Shown: one piece after another, positions 1 through 6,311 of the stretch
Layout: every line of letters begins with the position of its first letter
Position numbering within the stretch: position 1 is the stretch's first letter
Source: CAYNFP01 sp964492595
GTDB lineage: Bacteria; Bacillota_I; Bacilli_A; RF39; UBA660
NCBI GenBank assembly: GCA_964492595.1
Contig: CAZBKY010000032.1
Span: 1 to 8,051, forward strand
Direction of reading: 5' to 3'
Length of the DNA: 8,051 bases
Made by a program: the position numbers and the translations under genes
Notes under the pieces: model-generated
Databases searched by the model: none
Told to the model about the DNA's origin: nothing
The model's input: the letters and a program-made list of their open reading frames with translations, nothing else

Positions 1-1
1 T

Positions 2-1648
2 ACTATAACCGCTAAAAACTGTTCTATAAGATATAAAGGTTATAAAATGAATATAGTGGATACTCCAGGTCATGCTGATTTTTCAAGTGAAATAGAGAGA
101 ATAATCAAAACCGTAGATACAGTAGTTCTTTTAGTGGACTCAGCAGAAGGCCCAATGCCACAAACTAGATTCGTATTGAAAGAAGCATTAAAAAATAATT
201 TAAAACCTATTTTATTCGTTAACAAAATAGATAAAAAAGATGCCAGAATAGATGAAGTAATAAATCTTACTTTTGATTTGTTTTGTGAACTAGGCGCAAC
301 TGATGAACAACTTGATTTTCCAATAATTTATGGAATAGCTAAAGAAGGTATAGTTAAATATGATGTAAATGATGATAATAAAGATATTAAACCTTTGATG
401 GAAACAATATTGAAACAGGTTGAACCTTATCAAGGCAGTGAATTTGATAATTTGCAACTCCAAATATCTTCTTTGGATTATGATAATTATATTGGAAGAC
501 TTGGAATCGGAAGAATAAATAAAGGTGTTGTAAAAACTGGAGAAGTAGTAGAGTTAATTAAAAATAATGGAGATATTGAAGCATTTAGAATACCTAAAAT
601 GTATGTTTATGAAGGAATAAAAAGGGTTGAAACTAACGAGGCATACTATGGAGATATAGTTGTCATATCAGGATGCCCACATATATCTATTGGAGATACT
701 ATTTGTAATAAAGATGTTATAGACCCACTTCCTCCTATAGAAATAGAAAAACCCACAATGACAATGAATATTTTAGTCAACAATTCTCCATTTGCCGGAA
801 AAAGCGGGAAATATGTAACAAGCAGACATTTAAGAGACAGACTAATGCAAGAGCTTGAAAGAAATGTGGGTCTTGAAGTGGAAGACTTGCCAAATCAGGA
901 AGGATTTAAAGTTTCTGGTAGAGGGGAGTTGCATTTATCTATTCTTCTTGAAAATATGAGAAGAGAAGGCTATGAAATGGGGGTTTCAAAACCAGAAGTT
1001 ATTTTTAAAGATGAGAGTGGTGTAAAGTGTGAGCCCTTTGAAAGAGTTATAATAAATCTTCCAGATGAATTTTCAGGAACTATTATAAATGAATTAAATG
1101 AAAGAAAAGGAGAACTTCAGTCAATAATTCCTGCTGAATATGGATTTACAAAACTTGAATTTTTAGTGCCAACAAGAGGTTTAATAGGATACCGGAATAC
1201 TTTTATTACAAATACAAAAGGCATGGGAATCATGTTAAAAAGTTTTGAGTCATATAGGCCATATGCCGGGATTTTATCAAAAAGAAAAAATGGCGTACTT
1301 GTTTCTATGGAAAATGGTCCTTCTTTTGCATATTCTCTATGGAATCTAAGTGATAGAGGTACAATTATAATTCATCCTGGAGTTGAAGTTTATAAAGGGA
1401 TGATTGTAGGAATAAACAATAGAAATAATGATTTAGATGTTAATACATGCAAAAATAAAGAAATGAGCAATACAAGAAGTTCTGGAGCAGATGAAGCGAT
1501 AGTTTTATCTCCCCCAAAAATATTCACACTTGAAGGTGCCTTAGAATTTATTGAAGATGATGAACTAGTAGAAATCACCCCGGATGCTATAAGGCTAAGA
1601 AAGAAAATATTGGATCCTAAAGAAAGATTCAGACATTATAATAAATAA
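2..1648 (+). CDS. typA: Translational GTPase TypA/BipA, 5'-truncated by window edge
   Basis: Ribosome-associated GTPase of the EF-G/LepA superfamily, involved in ribosome assembly and stress or cold adaptation; cytoplasmic. The frame is open to the left edge, and the first residues (TITAKN) match the switch I region of TypA. The ATG at 47 is therefore an internal Met and the true start lies outside. About 50-55 N-terminal residues, including the P-loop, are missing. Visible are G3 DTPGH (bases 59-73) and G4 NKID (221-232), then the beta-barrel domain II. Next come the EF-G-like domains with TSRHLRDRL and SGRGELHLSILLENMRREG, and the TypA-specific C-terminal domain with SGADEAIVLSPP and EALEFIEDDELVEITP. 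The 548 residues present plus the missing part give the usual family length of about 600. It ends in TAA with no obvious terminator before the metG promoter. Identity is very secure from the family signature; regulation cannot be judged because the promoter is outside. Confidence 0.97.
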   Translation, partial: TITAKNCSIRYKGYKMNIVDTPGHADFSSEIERIIKTVDTVVLLVDSAEGPMPQTRFVLKEALKNNLKPILFVNKIDKKDARIDEVINLTFDLFCELGATDEQLDFPIIYGIAKEGIVKYDVNDDNKDIKPLMETILKQVEPYQGSEFDNLQLQISSLDYDNYIGRLGIGRINKGVVKTGEVVELIKNNGDIEAFRIPKMYVYEGIKRVETNEAYYGDIVVISGCPHISIGDTICNKDVIDPLPPIEIEKPTMTMNILVNNSPFAGKSGKYVTSRHLRDRLMQELERNVGLEVEDLPNQEGFKVSGRGELHLSILLENMRREGYEMGVSKPEVIFKDESGVKCEPFERVIINLPDEFSGTIINELNERKGELQSIIPAEYGFTKLEFLVPTRGLIGYRNTFITNTKGMGIMLKSFESYRPYAGILSKRKNGVLVSMENGPSFAYSLWNLSDRGTIIIHPGVEVYKGMIVGINNRNNDLDVNTCKNKEMSNTRSSGADEAIVLSPPKIFTLEGALEFIEDDELVEITPDAIRLRKKILDPKERFRHYNK

Positions 1649-1709
1649 GTATTTTTTCATAGAATTACACTTTATTTTATTATTCTAAATTTTAAATTTG
1701 CAATTTGTA

Positions 1710-1718
1710 TGTTATAAT
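1710..1718 (+). promoter_or_regulatory. Extended -10 promoter of metG
   Basis: A perfect extended -10 (TGTTATAAT, the TGnTATAAT pattern) lies in the typA-metG gap. No good -35 is found 17 bp upstream (the bases there are TTTTAA), which is normal for extended -10 promoters. The predicted start near 1725 leaves a leader of only about 16 bases before the metG ATG, just enough for the Shine-Dalgarno. There is no room for a T-box leader, which often controls aminoacyl-tRNA synthetases in Firmicutes. Confidence 0.7.
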
Positions 1719-1730
1719 TTAAAAAGAAAT

Positions 1731-1737
1731 GAAGGTG
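1731..1737 (+). promoter_or_regulatory. Ribosome binding site fixing the metG start
   Basis: GAAGGTG sits a few bases before the ATG at 1741 and begins at the last base of an upstream in-frame ATG (1729). It therefore selects 1741 as the real initiation codon. Confidence 0.75.
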
Positions 1738-1740
1738 TTT

Positions 1741-3345
1741 ATGAAAAGAAATATATTAATAGGAGGAGCTTGGCCTTATGCTAATTATTTGTTACATATC
1801 GGTCATTTGGCTGCTCTTTTGCCTGGGGATGTTATCGCTAGATATTACAGAGGATGCGAAGATAATGTAATATATGTTTCAGGAACAGATGCTCATGGAA
1901 CTCCAATAATAGAAAGAGCAAAAAAGGAAAACGGTACTCCAAAAAATCTTTCTGAGTATTACCATAAAGAATTTGTAAAAAGTTTTGAAGCAATGAATTT
2001 TTCATATGACTTATATACTACAACAGATACTGATTATCATAAAAAAGAAGTTCAGAATATTTTTAAAATATTAATTGAAAATGGTTATATATACGAAAAA
2101 AAAGAAAATCAAGACTTTTGTGAAAAATGCAATAATTTTCTTTCTGATAGAGAAATTATCGGAAATTGCCCTCATTGTGGAGGAATTTCAAGTGGAGAAC
2201 AGTGCGATGAATGCCTGTCTACAATTAACCCATCAGAATTAAAGGATAGACACTGTAAAACATGTAAAGAGGCGACTATATTAAAAGAAAACGAGCACTT
2301 ATATTTTAAATTATCCGCTTTTCAAAAAGATATTGAAATTTTATTGAAAAGTAAAATTAATACATGGAGAAAACAAGCGATAGGGGAAACTTCTAAATTT
2401 TTAGAAATGGGGCTGATAGATAGAGCCGCAACTCGCCAACTTGACTGGGGAGTGGAAGTCCCTGTTGAGTGTTATGAAGATAAAAGAATATATGTATGGA
2501 TAGAGGCAGTGCTAGGTTATATAACTACATGTAAAAAAGTCTGTGAGGATAAAAATATAGATTTTGAAAAATTTATTACTGATGAAAATTTAATTTCTTA
2601 TTATATACATGGCAAGGATAATATTCCTTTTCATACTGTAATATATCCTTCTTTGCTCCTTGCAATGAAGAAAAATTATAACTTACCAAATTATATAATC
2701 TGCAGCGGATATGTTAATATGAATGATGAGAAAATGAGTAAAAGTAAAGGCAATTTAATTACAGTAAATGAACTAGTAAAAAAATATGATGTTGATAGTA
2801 TAAGATATTATATGATTTCTAATGGTCCTGAGAAAAAGGATGTTAACTTTAGTGAGAGTGAATTTGCTATTAATCATAATAAATTTTTAGTAGGCGTACT
2901 TGGAAATTTTATTAACAGGAATCTATCATTTATAAAAAAGAAATTTGATAGTATAGTTAAAGAAGCTAAGATAGATCCGAGTATTATTGATGAAACTAAA
3001 AAGATTTATGATGTAGTGGGTAAATTAATTGAAAAAGGAGAGTTAAAATCAGCAATTGATGCTGTGTTTGATTATGTGAGTTTAGGAAACAAATACTATG
3101 ACGAAAATGAACCATGGAATTTGGCTAAAGAAAATATAGATAGATTTTATGAAGTAACTTATACATGTGTATATATGATGGCTAACATATCTAATTTGAT
3201 AAGTCCTTTTATGCCTGAAACTTCAAAAAGAATTAATCATATATTAAATATCAAAACTTCAGAGTGGAAAGAAATAACAATAAATGGAGATATCATAATA
3301 GAAGATTTACCTTTATTATTTCAAAGAATCGAAAGAAGTGAATAA
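1741..3345 (+). CDS. metG: Methionyl-tRNA synthetase, short form with four CxxC motifs
   Basis: Class I synthetase that charges tRNA-Met with methionine; cytoplasmic and essential unless a second copy exists. From the ATG at 1741 it has 534 residues. The HIGH motif is at residues 19-22, GTDAHGTPI near 48-56, and KMSKS at 331-335. The inserted zinc domain has four CxxC pairs: CEKC 127-130, CPHC 143-146, CDEC 155-158 and CKTC 172-175. The anticodon-binding alpha-helical domain carries the conserved NEPWNL. It ends at PLLFQRIERSE, without the C-terminal EMAP-like tRNA-binding domain of long MetRS, so it belongs to the short form. The AWPYAN...GTDAHGTPI sequence with a doubled zinc knuckle resembles the type found in archaea and E. 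coli more than the GTDEHG type typical of Bacilli. It might be a second or horizontally acquired copy; that is inference. The stop TAA is followed by a decayed reading frame in the same phase. Confidence 0.96.
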   Translation: MKRNILIGGAWPYANYLLHIGHLAALLPGDVIARYYRGCEDNVIYVSGTDAHGTPIIERAKKENGTPKNLSEYYHKEFVKSFEAMNFSYDLYTTTDTDYHKKEVQNIFKILIENGYIYEKKENQDFCEKCNNFLSDREIIGNCPHCGGISSGEQCDECLSTINPSELKDRHCKTCKEATILKENEHLYFKLSAFQKDIEILLKSKINTWRKQAIGETSKFLEMGLIDRAATRQLDWGVEVPVECYEDKRIYVWIEAVLGYITTCKKVCEDKNIDFEKFITDENLISYYIHGKDNIPFHTVIYPSLLLAMKKNYNLPNYIICSGYVNMNDEKMSKSKGNLITVNELVKKYDVDSIRYYMISNGPEKKDVNFSESEFAINHNKFLVGVLGNFINRNLSFIKKKFDSIVKEAKIDPSIIDETKKIYDVVGKLIEKGELKSAIDAVFDYVSLGNKYYDENEPWNLAKENIDRFYEVTYTCVYMMANISNLISPFMPETSKRINHILNIKTSEWKEITINGDIIIEDLPLLFQRIERSE

Positions 3346-3696
3346 AATTTTATATTAATTTTAGAAGCTTTAAAATTTACAATTGATGGAATAGTTTTTA
3401 TTAAAAACTATAAAAAAACGAAAAGACAAGAAACAGAAATATCAAGAACCTTTATTCCTGAAAAAGCTGATGAAGAAGAAATATTACCACAGTTACCCGA
3501 AAGAAAAATTGATTATCCTAAAATAGCAGATAATTTTTTGATTTGTCGTGCTGAAGAACTTCGATGTTTTAGTGCTTCTGTAGATTTATTATATAGATTA
3601 ATAAATGATATGCAAAGAGCAAGTTATACAAATTATGAAATTGCTGAATATCTTGTATAACTTATGTATGAAACCAGAGAAGAAAAAAATAAGTAA
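3346..3696 (+). pseudogene. Decayed reading frame of unknown family after metG
   Basis: From the codon after the metG stop, the same frame stays open for 104 codons to an ochre stop at 3658-3660. It would continue for 11 more codons to TAA at 3694-3696. The translation looks like real protein: an acidic linker (PEKADEEEILPQLPER), then a helical stretch (AEELRCFSASVDLLYRLIND) and YTNYEIAEYLV, stop, LMYETREEKNK. A single C-to-T change (CAA to TAA) would explain the internal stop. There is no ATG before codon 89 of this frame, no Shine-Dalgarno and no promoter, so the 5' part seems lost. I do not recognise the family. Alternatives are a TTG-started 40-residue peptide (3538-3660), or chance openness in AT-rich DNA, which the acidic and helical pattern makes less likely. 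The rest of the gap, 3697-3755, shows nothing notable. Confidence 0.5.
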
Positions 3697-3755
3697 AGAT
3701 TTACAATTAATTTGAAAGAAAATCAGATAGAAAAGAATAAAATGAAATAATTTTT

Positions 3756-3764
3756 TGTTATAAT
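3756..3764 (+). promoter_or_regulatory. Extended -10 promoter giving a leaderless transcript
   Basis: TGTTATAAT, the same nonamer as at metG, ends only six bases before the ATG at 3771. The expected transcription start, 6-7 bp after the -10, coincides with the A of the start codon. No Shine-Dalgarno precedes the ATG. Confidence 0.65.
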
Positions 3765-3770
3765 AAATTT

Positions 3771-4991
3771 ATGAGTAAAAAAAATTTAATATTTAAAATT
3801 ATTATTGTTTTTGTACTAGCTGTAGCGGTATGTTTTTTTACGTTGAAATTTTTATATAATAAAATATTGGAAAACGATACTAAAAATAGTTTAGAGGAGA
3901 TAATTAATCTAATAAGTTTTTATGAAAATGGAGAATATATATTAAAAAACAATATTTTATATGACAAGAACGGGAATAAAATAAAAACTAAAATGATGAA
4001 TGGGACATCTCAGTTAATTAAAACAGATTATGGTATTAATGCTAAATTTCAACATAACAAAATATGCACTTATAAAACTATAGGAAATCCAAAGATTTTA
4101 GTTTATAAAAGATTATGTAAAAATTTAAATATAAAACAAGAAGAACTAGAGTATAATCAAAACAATGCGCAAATCACTTTAAAAGGAAATTTCAGTTATT
4201 ATGCAGTTACTAAAACAGATAAAATACCGGAAAGTTGGGCTGGATATGACAAAAAAGAACTAATAATAACATTGCCTTTTCATGGAGAATTTTATTTATG
4301 GACGAAAACAAGTTATGGAATATTATCGGACCCCATAAAAGTTAAAGTTGATTGTTTGTTAAAAGATGCTGATGAAATAAGTAAATCTATAATATATTGT
4401 ACAGGTTCTAAAATAAATTTAGGTGGGTATTCTTGGCATGTTATATCTGATAAAAATGGCGAATTAAAACTTTTACTAGATTCTTCTCAATTAGATTTAA
4501 TGTCTCATTGTGAAAAGGGTATAGATGACAAATACTGTTATTTTAAAGATAATGTTTTATTTAAATCATATAAATGGAGTATTTCAAAAATAAATAAATA
4601 TTTAAATGAATATTTTTTAGAAAAAGTCAGTGATTATAATTTAAAAGAGTATGAAATATGTGACCAGACATCAGGGGTTAAAGGATGTAAAGGGGGAGAT
4701 GGATGTGCAGGATATTTAAAAGAACAGATGGAATCAGGAAATTATAAATGTAAAAAGTATGCATCATCAAAAGTAAGGCTTCTTACTTTTGATGAGTACA
4801 ATTTTATTATAAAAAATACTGAAGACTATAAATGGCTTTATGGATCTAAAATTGGAGAGTTTTGGCTAATGAACGGATATTATGAAAATGGATTTTCAGC
4901 ATTTAAAATAAATGTTTTTGGGCAATGTTATTTAGATGAGAATACAAGTTCTTTACTAGAGGTAAGACCCGTTATTACAATTTATAAATAA
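3771..4991 (+). CDS. Membrane-anchored Cys-rich exported protein, DUF6273-like C-terminus
   Basis: A 406-residue protein of unknown function, probably anchored to the membrane and facing outward. Residues 1-6 are basic (MSKKNL) and are followed by one hydrophobic segment at about 7-29, a signal anchor with no lipobox. Residues 45-120 contain a short GEYILKN/YDKNGNKIKTK unit. About 135-195 resembles an Ig/FN3-like fold ending in GEFYLWTKTSYGILSDPIKV. About 215-406 follows the layout of DUF6273-type domains: GGYSWHVISDKNGELKLLL, a YLNEYFLEKV helix, KVRLLTFDEYNFI, GEFWLMNGYY and a final VRPVITIYK. Twelve cysteines lie downstream of the membrane segment, including a tight CKGGDGC cluster at 306-312 that suggests disulfides. 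It starts at ATG with no Shine-Dalgarno, consistent with a leaderless mRNA, and ends at the shared terminator. An envelope, adhesion or surface role is inference. The domain matches are by pattern only; the exported character is the firm part. Confidence 0.75.
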   Translation: MSKKNLIFKIIIVFVLAVAVCFFTLKFLYNKILENDTKNSLEEIINLISFYENGEYILKNNILYDKNGNKIKTKMMNGTSQLIKTDYGINAKFQHNKICTYKTIGNPKILVYKRLCKNLNIKQEELEYNQNNAQITLKGNFSYYAVTKTDKIPESWAGYDKKELIITLPFHGEFYLWTKTSYGILSDPIKVKVDCLLKDADEISKSIIYCTGSKINLGGYSWHVISDKNGELKLLLDSSQLDLMSHCEKGIDDKYCYFKDNVLFKSYKWSISKINKYLNEYFLEKVSDYNLKEYEICDQTSGVKGCKGGDGCAGYLKEQMESGNYKCKKYASSKVRLLTFDEYNFIIKNTEDYKWLYGSKIGEFWLMNGYYENGFSAFKINVFGQCYLDENTSSLLEVRPVITIYK

Positions 4992-5028
4992 AAAAATAAA
5001 AGTTGCTTTTTGCAACCTTTATTCTATT
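4990..5028. terminator. Bidirectional intrinsic terminator between convergent genes
   Basis: GTTGC (5002-5006) and GCAAC (5012-5016) pair around a TTTTT loop. The stem is extended by flanking A/T pairs (4997-5000 with 5018-5021), with one C-A mismatch on the plus strand that becomes a G-U pair on the minus strand. A T-rich tail follows on each strand. It serves the 406-residue gene on the plus strand and hsp20 on the minus strand; the hsp20 stop codon lies in the stem. Confidence 0.75.
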
Positions 5029-5411
5029 TCAATTGTTTTTCTTGAAGTTTTGTTTTCGATGATTGGAACGCTAACTTTTAAAACGCCATCTTTAAATTCT
5101 GCTTTAATATTTTCCTCATCGACATTACCAACATAAAATTGTCTTTTAACTTTTCCGTAAGTTCTTTCTCTTCTGATATATTTTTTATCTTTATCTTCTT
5201 TTTCATAACTTTTACTTGCTTCAATAGTTAAATAACCATCTTCACAATCAACAGTTATATCTTTTTTATCAAATCCCGGAATATCCATTTCGACATGATA
5301 TTTACCATCATTTTCGTAAATATCGCACTTCATGGTTCCAAACTCTTTGTCATCTTTGATAAAGTCATCGATAAAATTATCAAAATAAAATCTACTTGGT
5401 AAAAAACTCAT
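5019..5411 (-). CDS. hsp20: Hsp20 family small heat shock protein
   Basis: ATP-independent cytoplasmic holdase that binds unfolding proteins until DnaK/ClpB-type machines refold them. The protein has 130 residues: an N-terminal arm with SRFYFDNFIDDFI, as in bacterial Hsp20 (LxxxFDxFFDDF), then an alpha-crystallin domain at about 27-118. That domain has YHVEMDIPGFDKKDI, the YGKVKRQF strand and the diagnostic A-x4-GVL at 104-111. A C-terminal IEI (127-129) is the I-x-I motif used for oligomer assembly. The start is ATG 5411, preceded by AAGGGAGGG at a good distance; a TTG 18 bases upstream is not needed. It has a consensus promoter and a CIRCE-like operator, pointing to heat control by HrcA, which is not encoded here. 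It lies downstream of the Xre gene on the same strand and could also receive read-through from it. Confidence 0.96.
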   Translation of the reverse strand: MSFLPSRFYFDNFIDDFIKDDKEFGTMKCDIYENDGKYHVEMDIPGFDKKDITVDCEDGYLTIEASKSYEKEDKDKKYIRRERTYGKVKRQFYVGNVDEENIKAEFKDGVLKVSVPIIENKTSRKTIEIE

Positions 5412-5426
5412 TGATATCCCTCCCTT
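5412..5426 (-). promoter_or_regulatory. Strong ribosome binding site fixing the hsp20 start
   Basis: On the minus strand AAGGGAGGG (5426-5418) precedes the ATG at 5411 with a six-base spacer, an almost ideal Shine-Dalgarno. The TTG at 5429 lies directly ahead of it, so it cannot use this site. Confidence 0.85.
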
Positions 5427-5434
5427 CAATATTA

Positions 5435-5463
5435 ATTATATTAAAATAATTAGCGCTTGTCAA
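5435..5463 (-). promoter_or_regulatory. Perfect consensus sigma-A promoter of hsp20
   Basis: On the minus strand TTGACA (5463-5458), a 17-bp spacer and TATAAT (5440-5435) give the exact housekeeping consensus. The predicted start near 5428 leaves a leader of about 17 bases. A promoter this strong ahead of a chaperone gene needs a repressor, consistent with the overlapping CIRCE-like site. Confidence 0.9.
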
Positions 5464-5476
5464 TAGAGATTGCTAA
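5450..5476. promoter_or_regulatory. CIRCE-like operator (probable HrcA site) over the hsp20 -35
   Basis: TTAGCGCTT-N9-GATTGCTAA compares with the known CIRCE consensus TTAGCACTC-N9-GAGTGCTAA. It has 15 of 18 matching bases, an exact nine-base spacer and perfect outer TTAGC/GCTAA arms. It covers the -35 element of the hsp20 promoter and begins two bases after the Xre stop codon. HrcA repression is inferred from family knowledge; hrcA is not in the window. Confidence 0.75.
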
Positions 5477-5478
5477 GT

Positions 5479-5715
5479 TTAATATTTCATAAATTCAGTT
5501 ATGTCTACCTTTAAAATATCTGAAATTAAAGCCAATGTTTCTATTGATATAGTAGCATCCACACGATCGGATTCTAAATTTTTAATATACCCATATGATA
5601 AATTGCATTTTTGAGCCAATTCAAGTCCGGTAAGACCTTGTTCTTTTCTTACCCTTTTAATATTTTGTCCAATTATTTTATATATATTAGTTTTTTCTCT
5701 CTTAACGTTTTCCAT
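5479..5715 (-). CDS. Small Xre/HTH_3-type transcriptional regulator
   Basis: A 78-residue DNA-binding protein consisting of almost nothing but a Cro/C1-type helix-turn-helix (about residues 14-74). It reads IGQNIKRVRKEQGLTGLEL, then AQKCNLS and the recognition helix YGYIKNLES, then the fifth helix TLALISDILKVDITEF. Single-domain proteins of this kind are common as autoregulators, antitoxin-like repressors or element-borne regulators; no effector domain is present. The start is the ATG at 5715, with a modest GATGGTG before it. It is divergent from the broken YunG-like gene, sharing about 120 bp with three AAAGG decamers that could be its operators. Downstream on the same strand lies hsp20, but hsp20 has its own promoter. 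The target is unknown; control of the YunG-like gene and autoregulation are inference. Confidence 0.9.
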   Translation of the reverse strand: MENVKREKTNIYKIIGQNIKRVRKEQGLTGLELAQKCNLSYGYIKNLESDRVDATISIETLALISDILKVDITEFMKY

Positions 5716-5740
5716 ATTTCACCATCTTTATTCTCTCACA

Positions 5741-5810
5741 AATAAAGGCCATTAAAGGTCACTCTATGAATGACTATAAAAAACCATTGACTCAAAGATA
5801 ATCAAAGGTT
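5741..5810 (+). repeat. Three AAAGG-centred decamers in the divergent promoter region
   Basis: AATAAAGGCC (5741-5750) and ATTAAAGGTC (5751-5760) are adjacent. ATCAAAGGTT (5801-5810) abuts the -10 of the rightward promoter. All fit AWYAAAGGYY or differ from it by one base. The adjacent pair is spaced by one helical turn, as direct-repeat operators often are. Likely reader: the Xre protein, by inference. Confidence 0.4.
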
Positions 5811-5816
5811 TATAAT
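5787..5816 (+). promoter_or_regulatory. Sigma-A promoter of the YunG-like gene
   Basis: TTGACT (5787-5792), an 18-bp spacer and TATAAT (5811-5816). AGAGG at 5828-5832 then precedes the ATG at 5839 with a six-base spacer. The expression signals are intact although the gene is frameshifted. Confidence 0.8.
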
Positions 5817-5838
5817 AATGCTAATTTAGAGGTTACAT

Positions 5839-6256
5839 ATGAAAGGTTCAAATGAGAAAGAGAAATTTTATGAGATTTTAAGAAGGAGTTGGAGTAGGGA
5901 AACATGTTTTTATAAACTTCAGGAACTATGGAATGAAAACAATCCTTCGTATGGACAATGTGCTATTACGACTTTAATTTTAAACGATTTATTTGGCGGA
6001 AAAATAATGAGAATGCATGGTAGGGGATACAAGTCATTATTACAATTTAATAAATGGCAGAATAGTGGATTTTACAATTGATCAATTTGGTGATATTTCA
6101 ACATTAGATTATTCCAAAGGGGAAGAAAGAAGTAGAGAATATTTACTTGGGAGCGAAGATACAAAAATAAGATATTTAATGTTGCTTGAGAAAGTTAAAA
6201 GAGGCATCATAGAAAGCAAAAATGTAGAAAATTTAGAATATAATATTTTAAAATAA
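5839..6256 (+). pseudogene. YunG-like protein gene with a one-base frameshift
   Basis: Two overlapping frames together make one YunG-like protein. The first half (5839 to about 6018) has RRSWSRETC, NENNPSYGQCAITTLIL and NDLFGGKIMRMH. The second half (from about 6020, frame +1) has VGDTSHYYNLINGRIVDFT, IDQFG and a helical C-terminus ending at TAA 6254-6256. Left uncorrected, the first frame stops at TGA 6079-6081 after 80 residues. Removing one base between 6016 and 6026 restores about 138 residues; either the GG at 6019-6020 or the GGGG at 6023-6026 would do. The family (B. subtilis YunG and relatives) has no established function that I can name. The conserved GQC and SHYYN suggest a Cys-His active site, which is speculation. 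Promoter and Shine-Dalgarno are good, so the lesion is recent or a sequencing error. Programmed frameshifting is less likely, as no slippery heptamer is seen. Confidence 0.75.
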
Positions 6257-6257
6257 T

Positions 6258-6286
6258 TTGACTTTATTGTGCATAAATTGTATTAT
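6258..6286 (+). promoter_or_regulatory. Sigma-A promoter of the HAAS/DUF1700-like gene
   Basis: TTGACT (6258-6263), exactly 17 bp, then TATTAT (6281-6286), starting two bases after the stop of the YunG-like frame. GGAG (6301-6304) precedes the ATG at 6312 by seven bases. Confidence 0.75.
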
Positions 6287-6311
6287 AACTATGAAATTAT
6301 GGAGTGTTTTT

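Noticed and set aside
1649..1728. T-box leader or tRNA gene in the typA-metG gap or other gaps
   Set aside because: The gaps are short and AT-rich with no cloverleaf-like GC stems or T-box sequence; the metG leader is only about 16 bases.
1729..1740. In-frame ATG at 1729 as the metG start
   Set aside because: The Shine-Dalgarno GAAGGTG begins at its last base and serves the ATG at 1741; the four extra residues would lack a binding site.
3343..3660. Stop-codon read-through or recoding of TAA extending MetRS into 3346-3657
   Set aside because: TAA ends most other genes here, MetRS is complete at its normal short-form end, and no read-through context is evident. Treated as a separate remnant.
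5412..5429. TTG at 5429 as the hsp20 start
   Set aside because: It precedes the strong Shine-Dalgarno and lies at the predicted transcription start; ATG 5411 is ideal.
6017..6256. Second half of the YunG-like gene as an independent 79-residue gene
   Set aside because: No Shine-Dalgarno before the ATG at 6017, and its sequence continues the domain begun in the upstream frame.
6258..6311. Upstream TTG (6258) or ATG (6291) as start of the HAAS-like protein
   Set aside because: 6258 is the -35 element itself; 6291 has no ribosome binding site, while 6312 has GGAG at seven bases.
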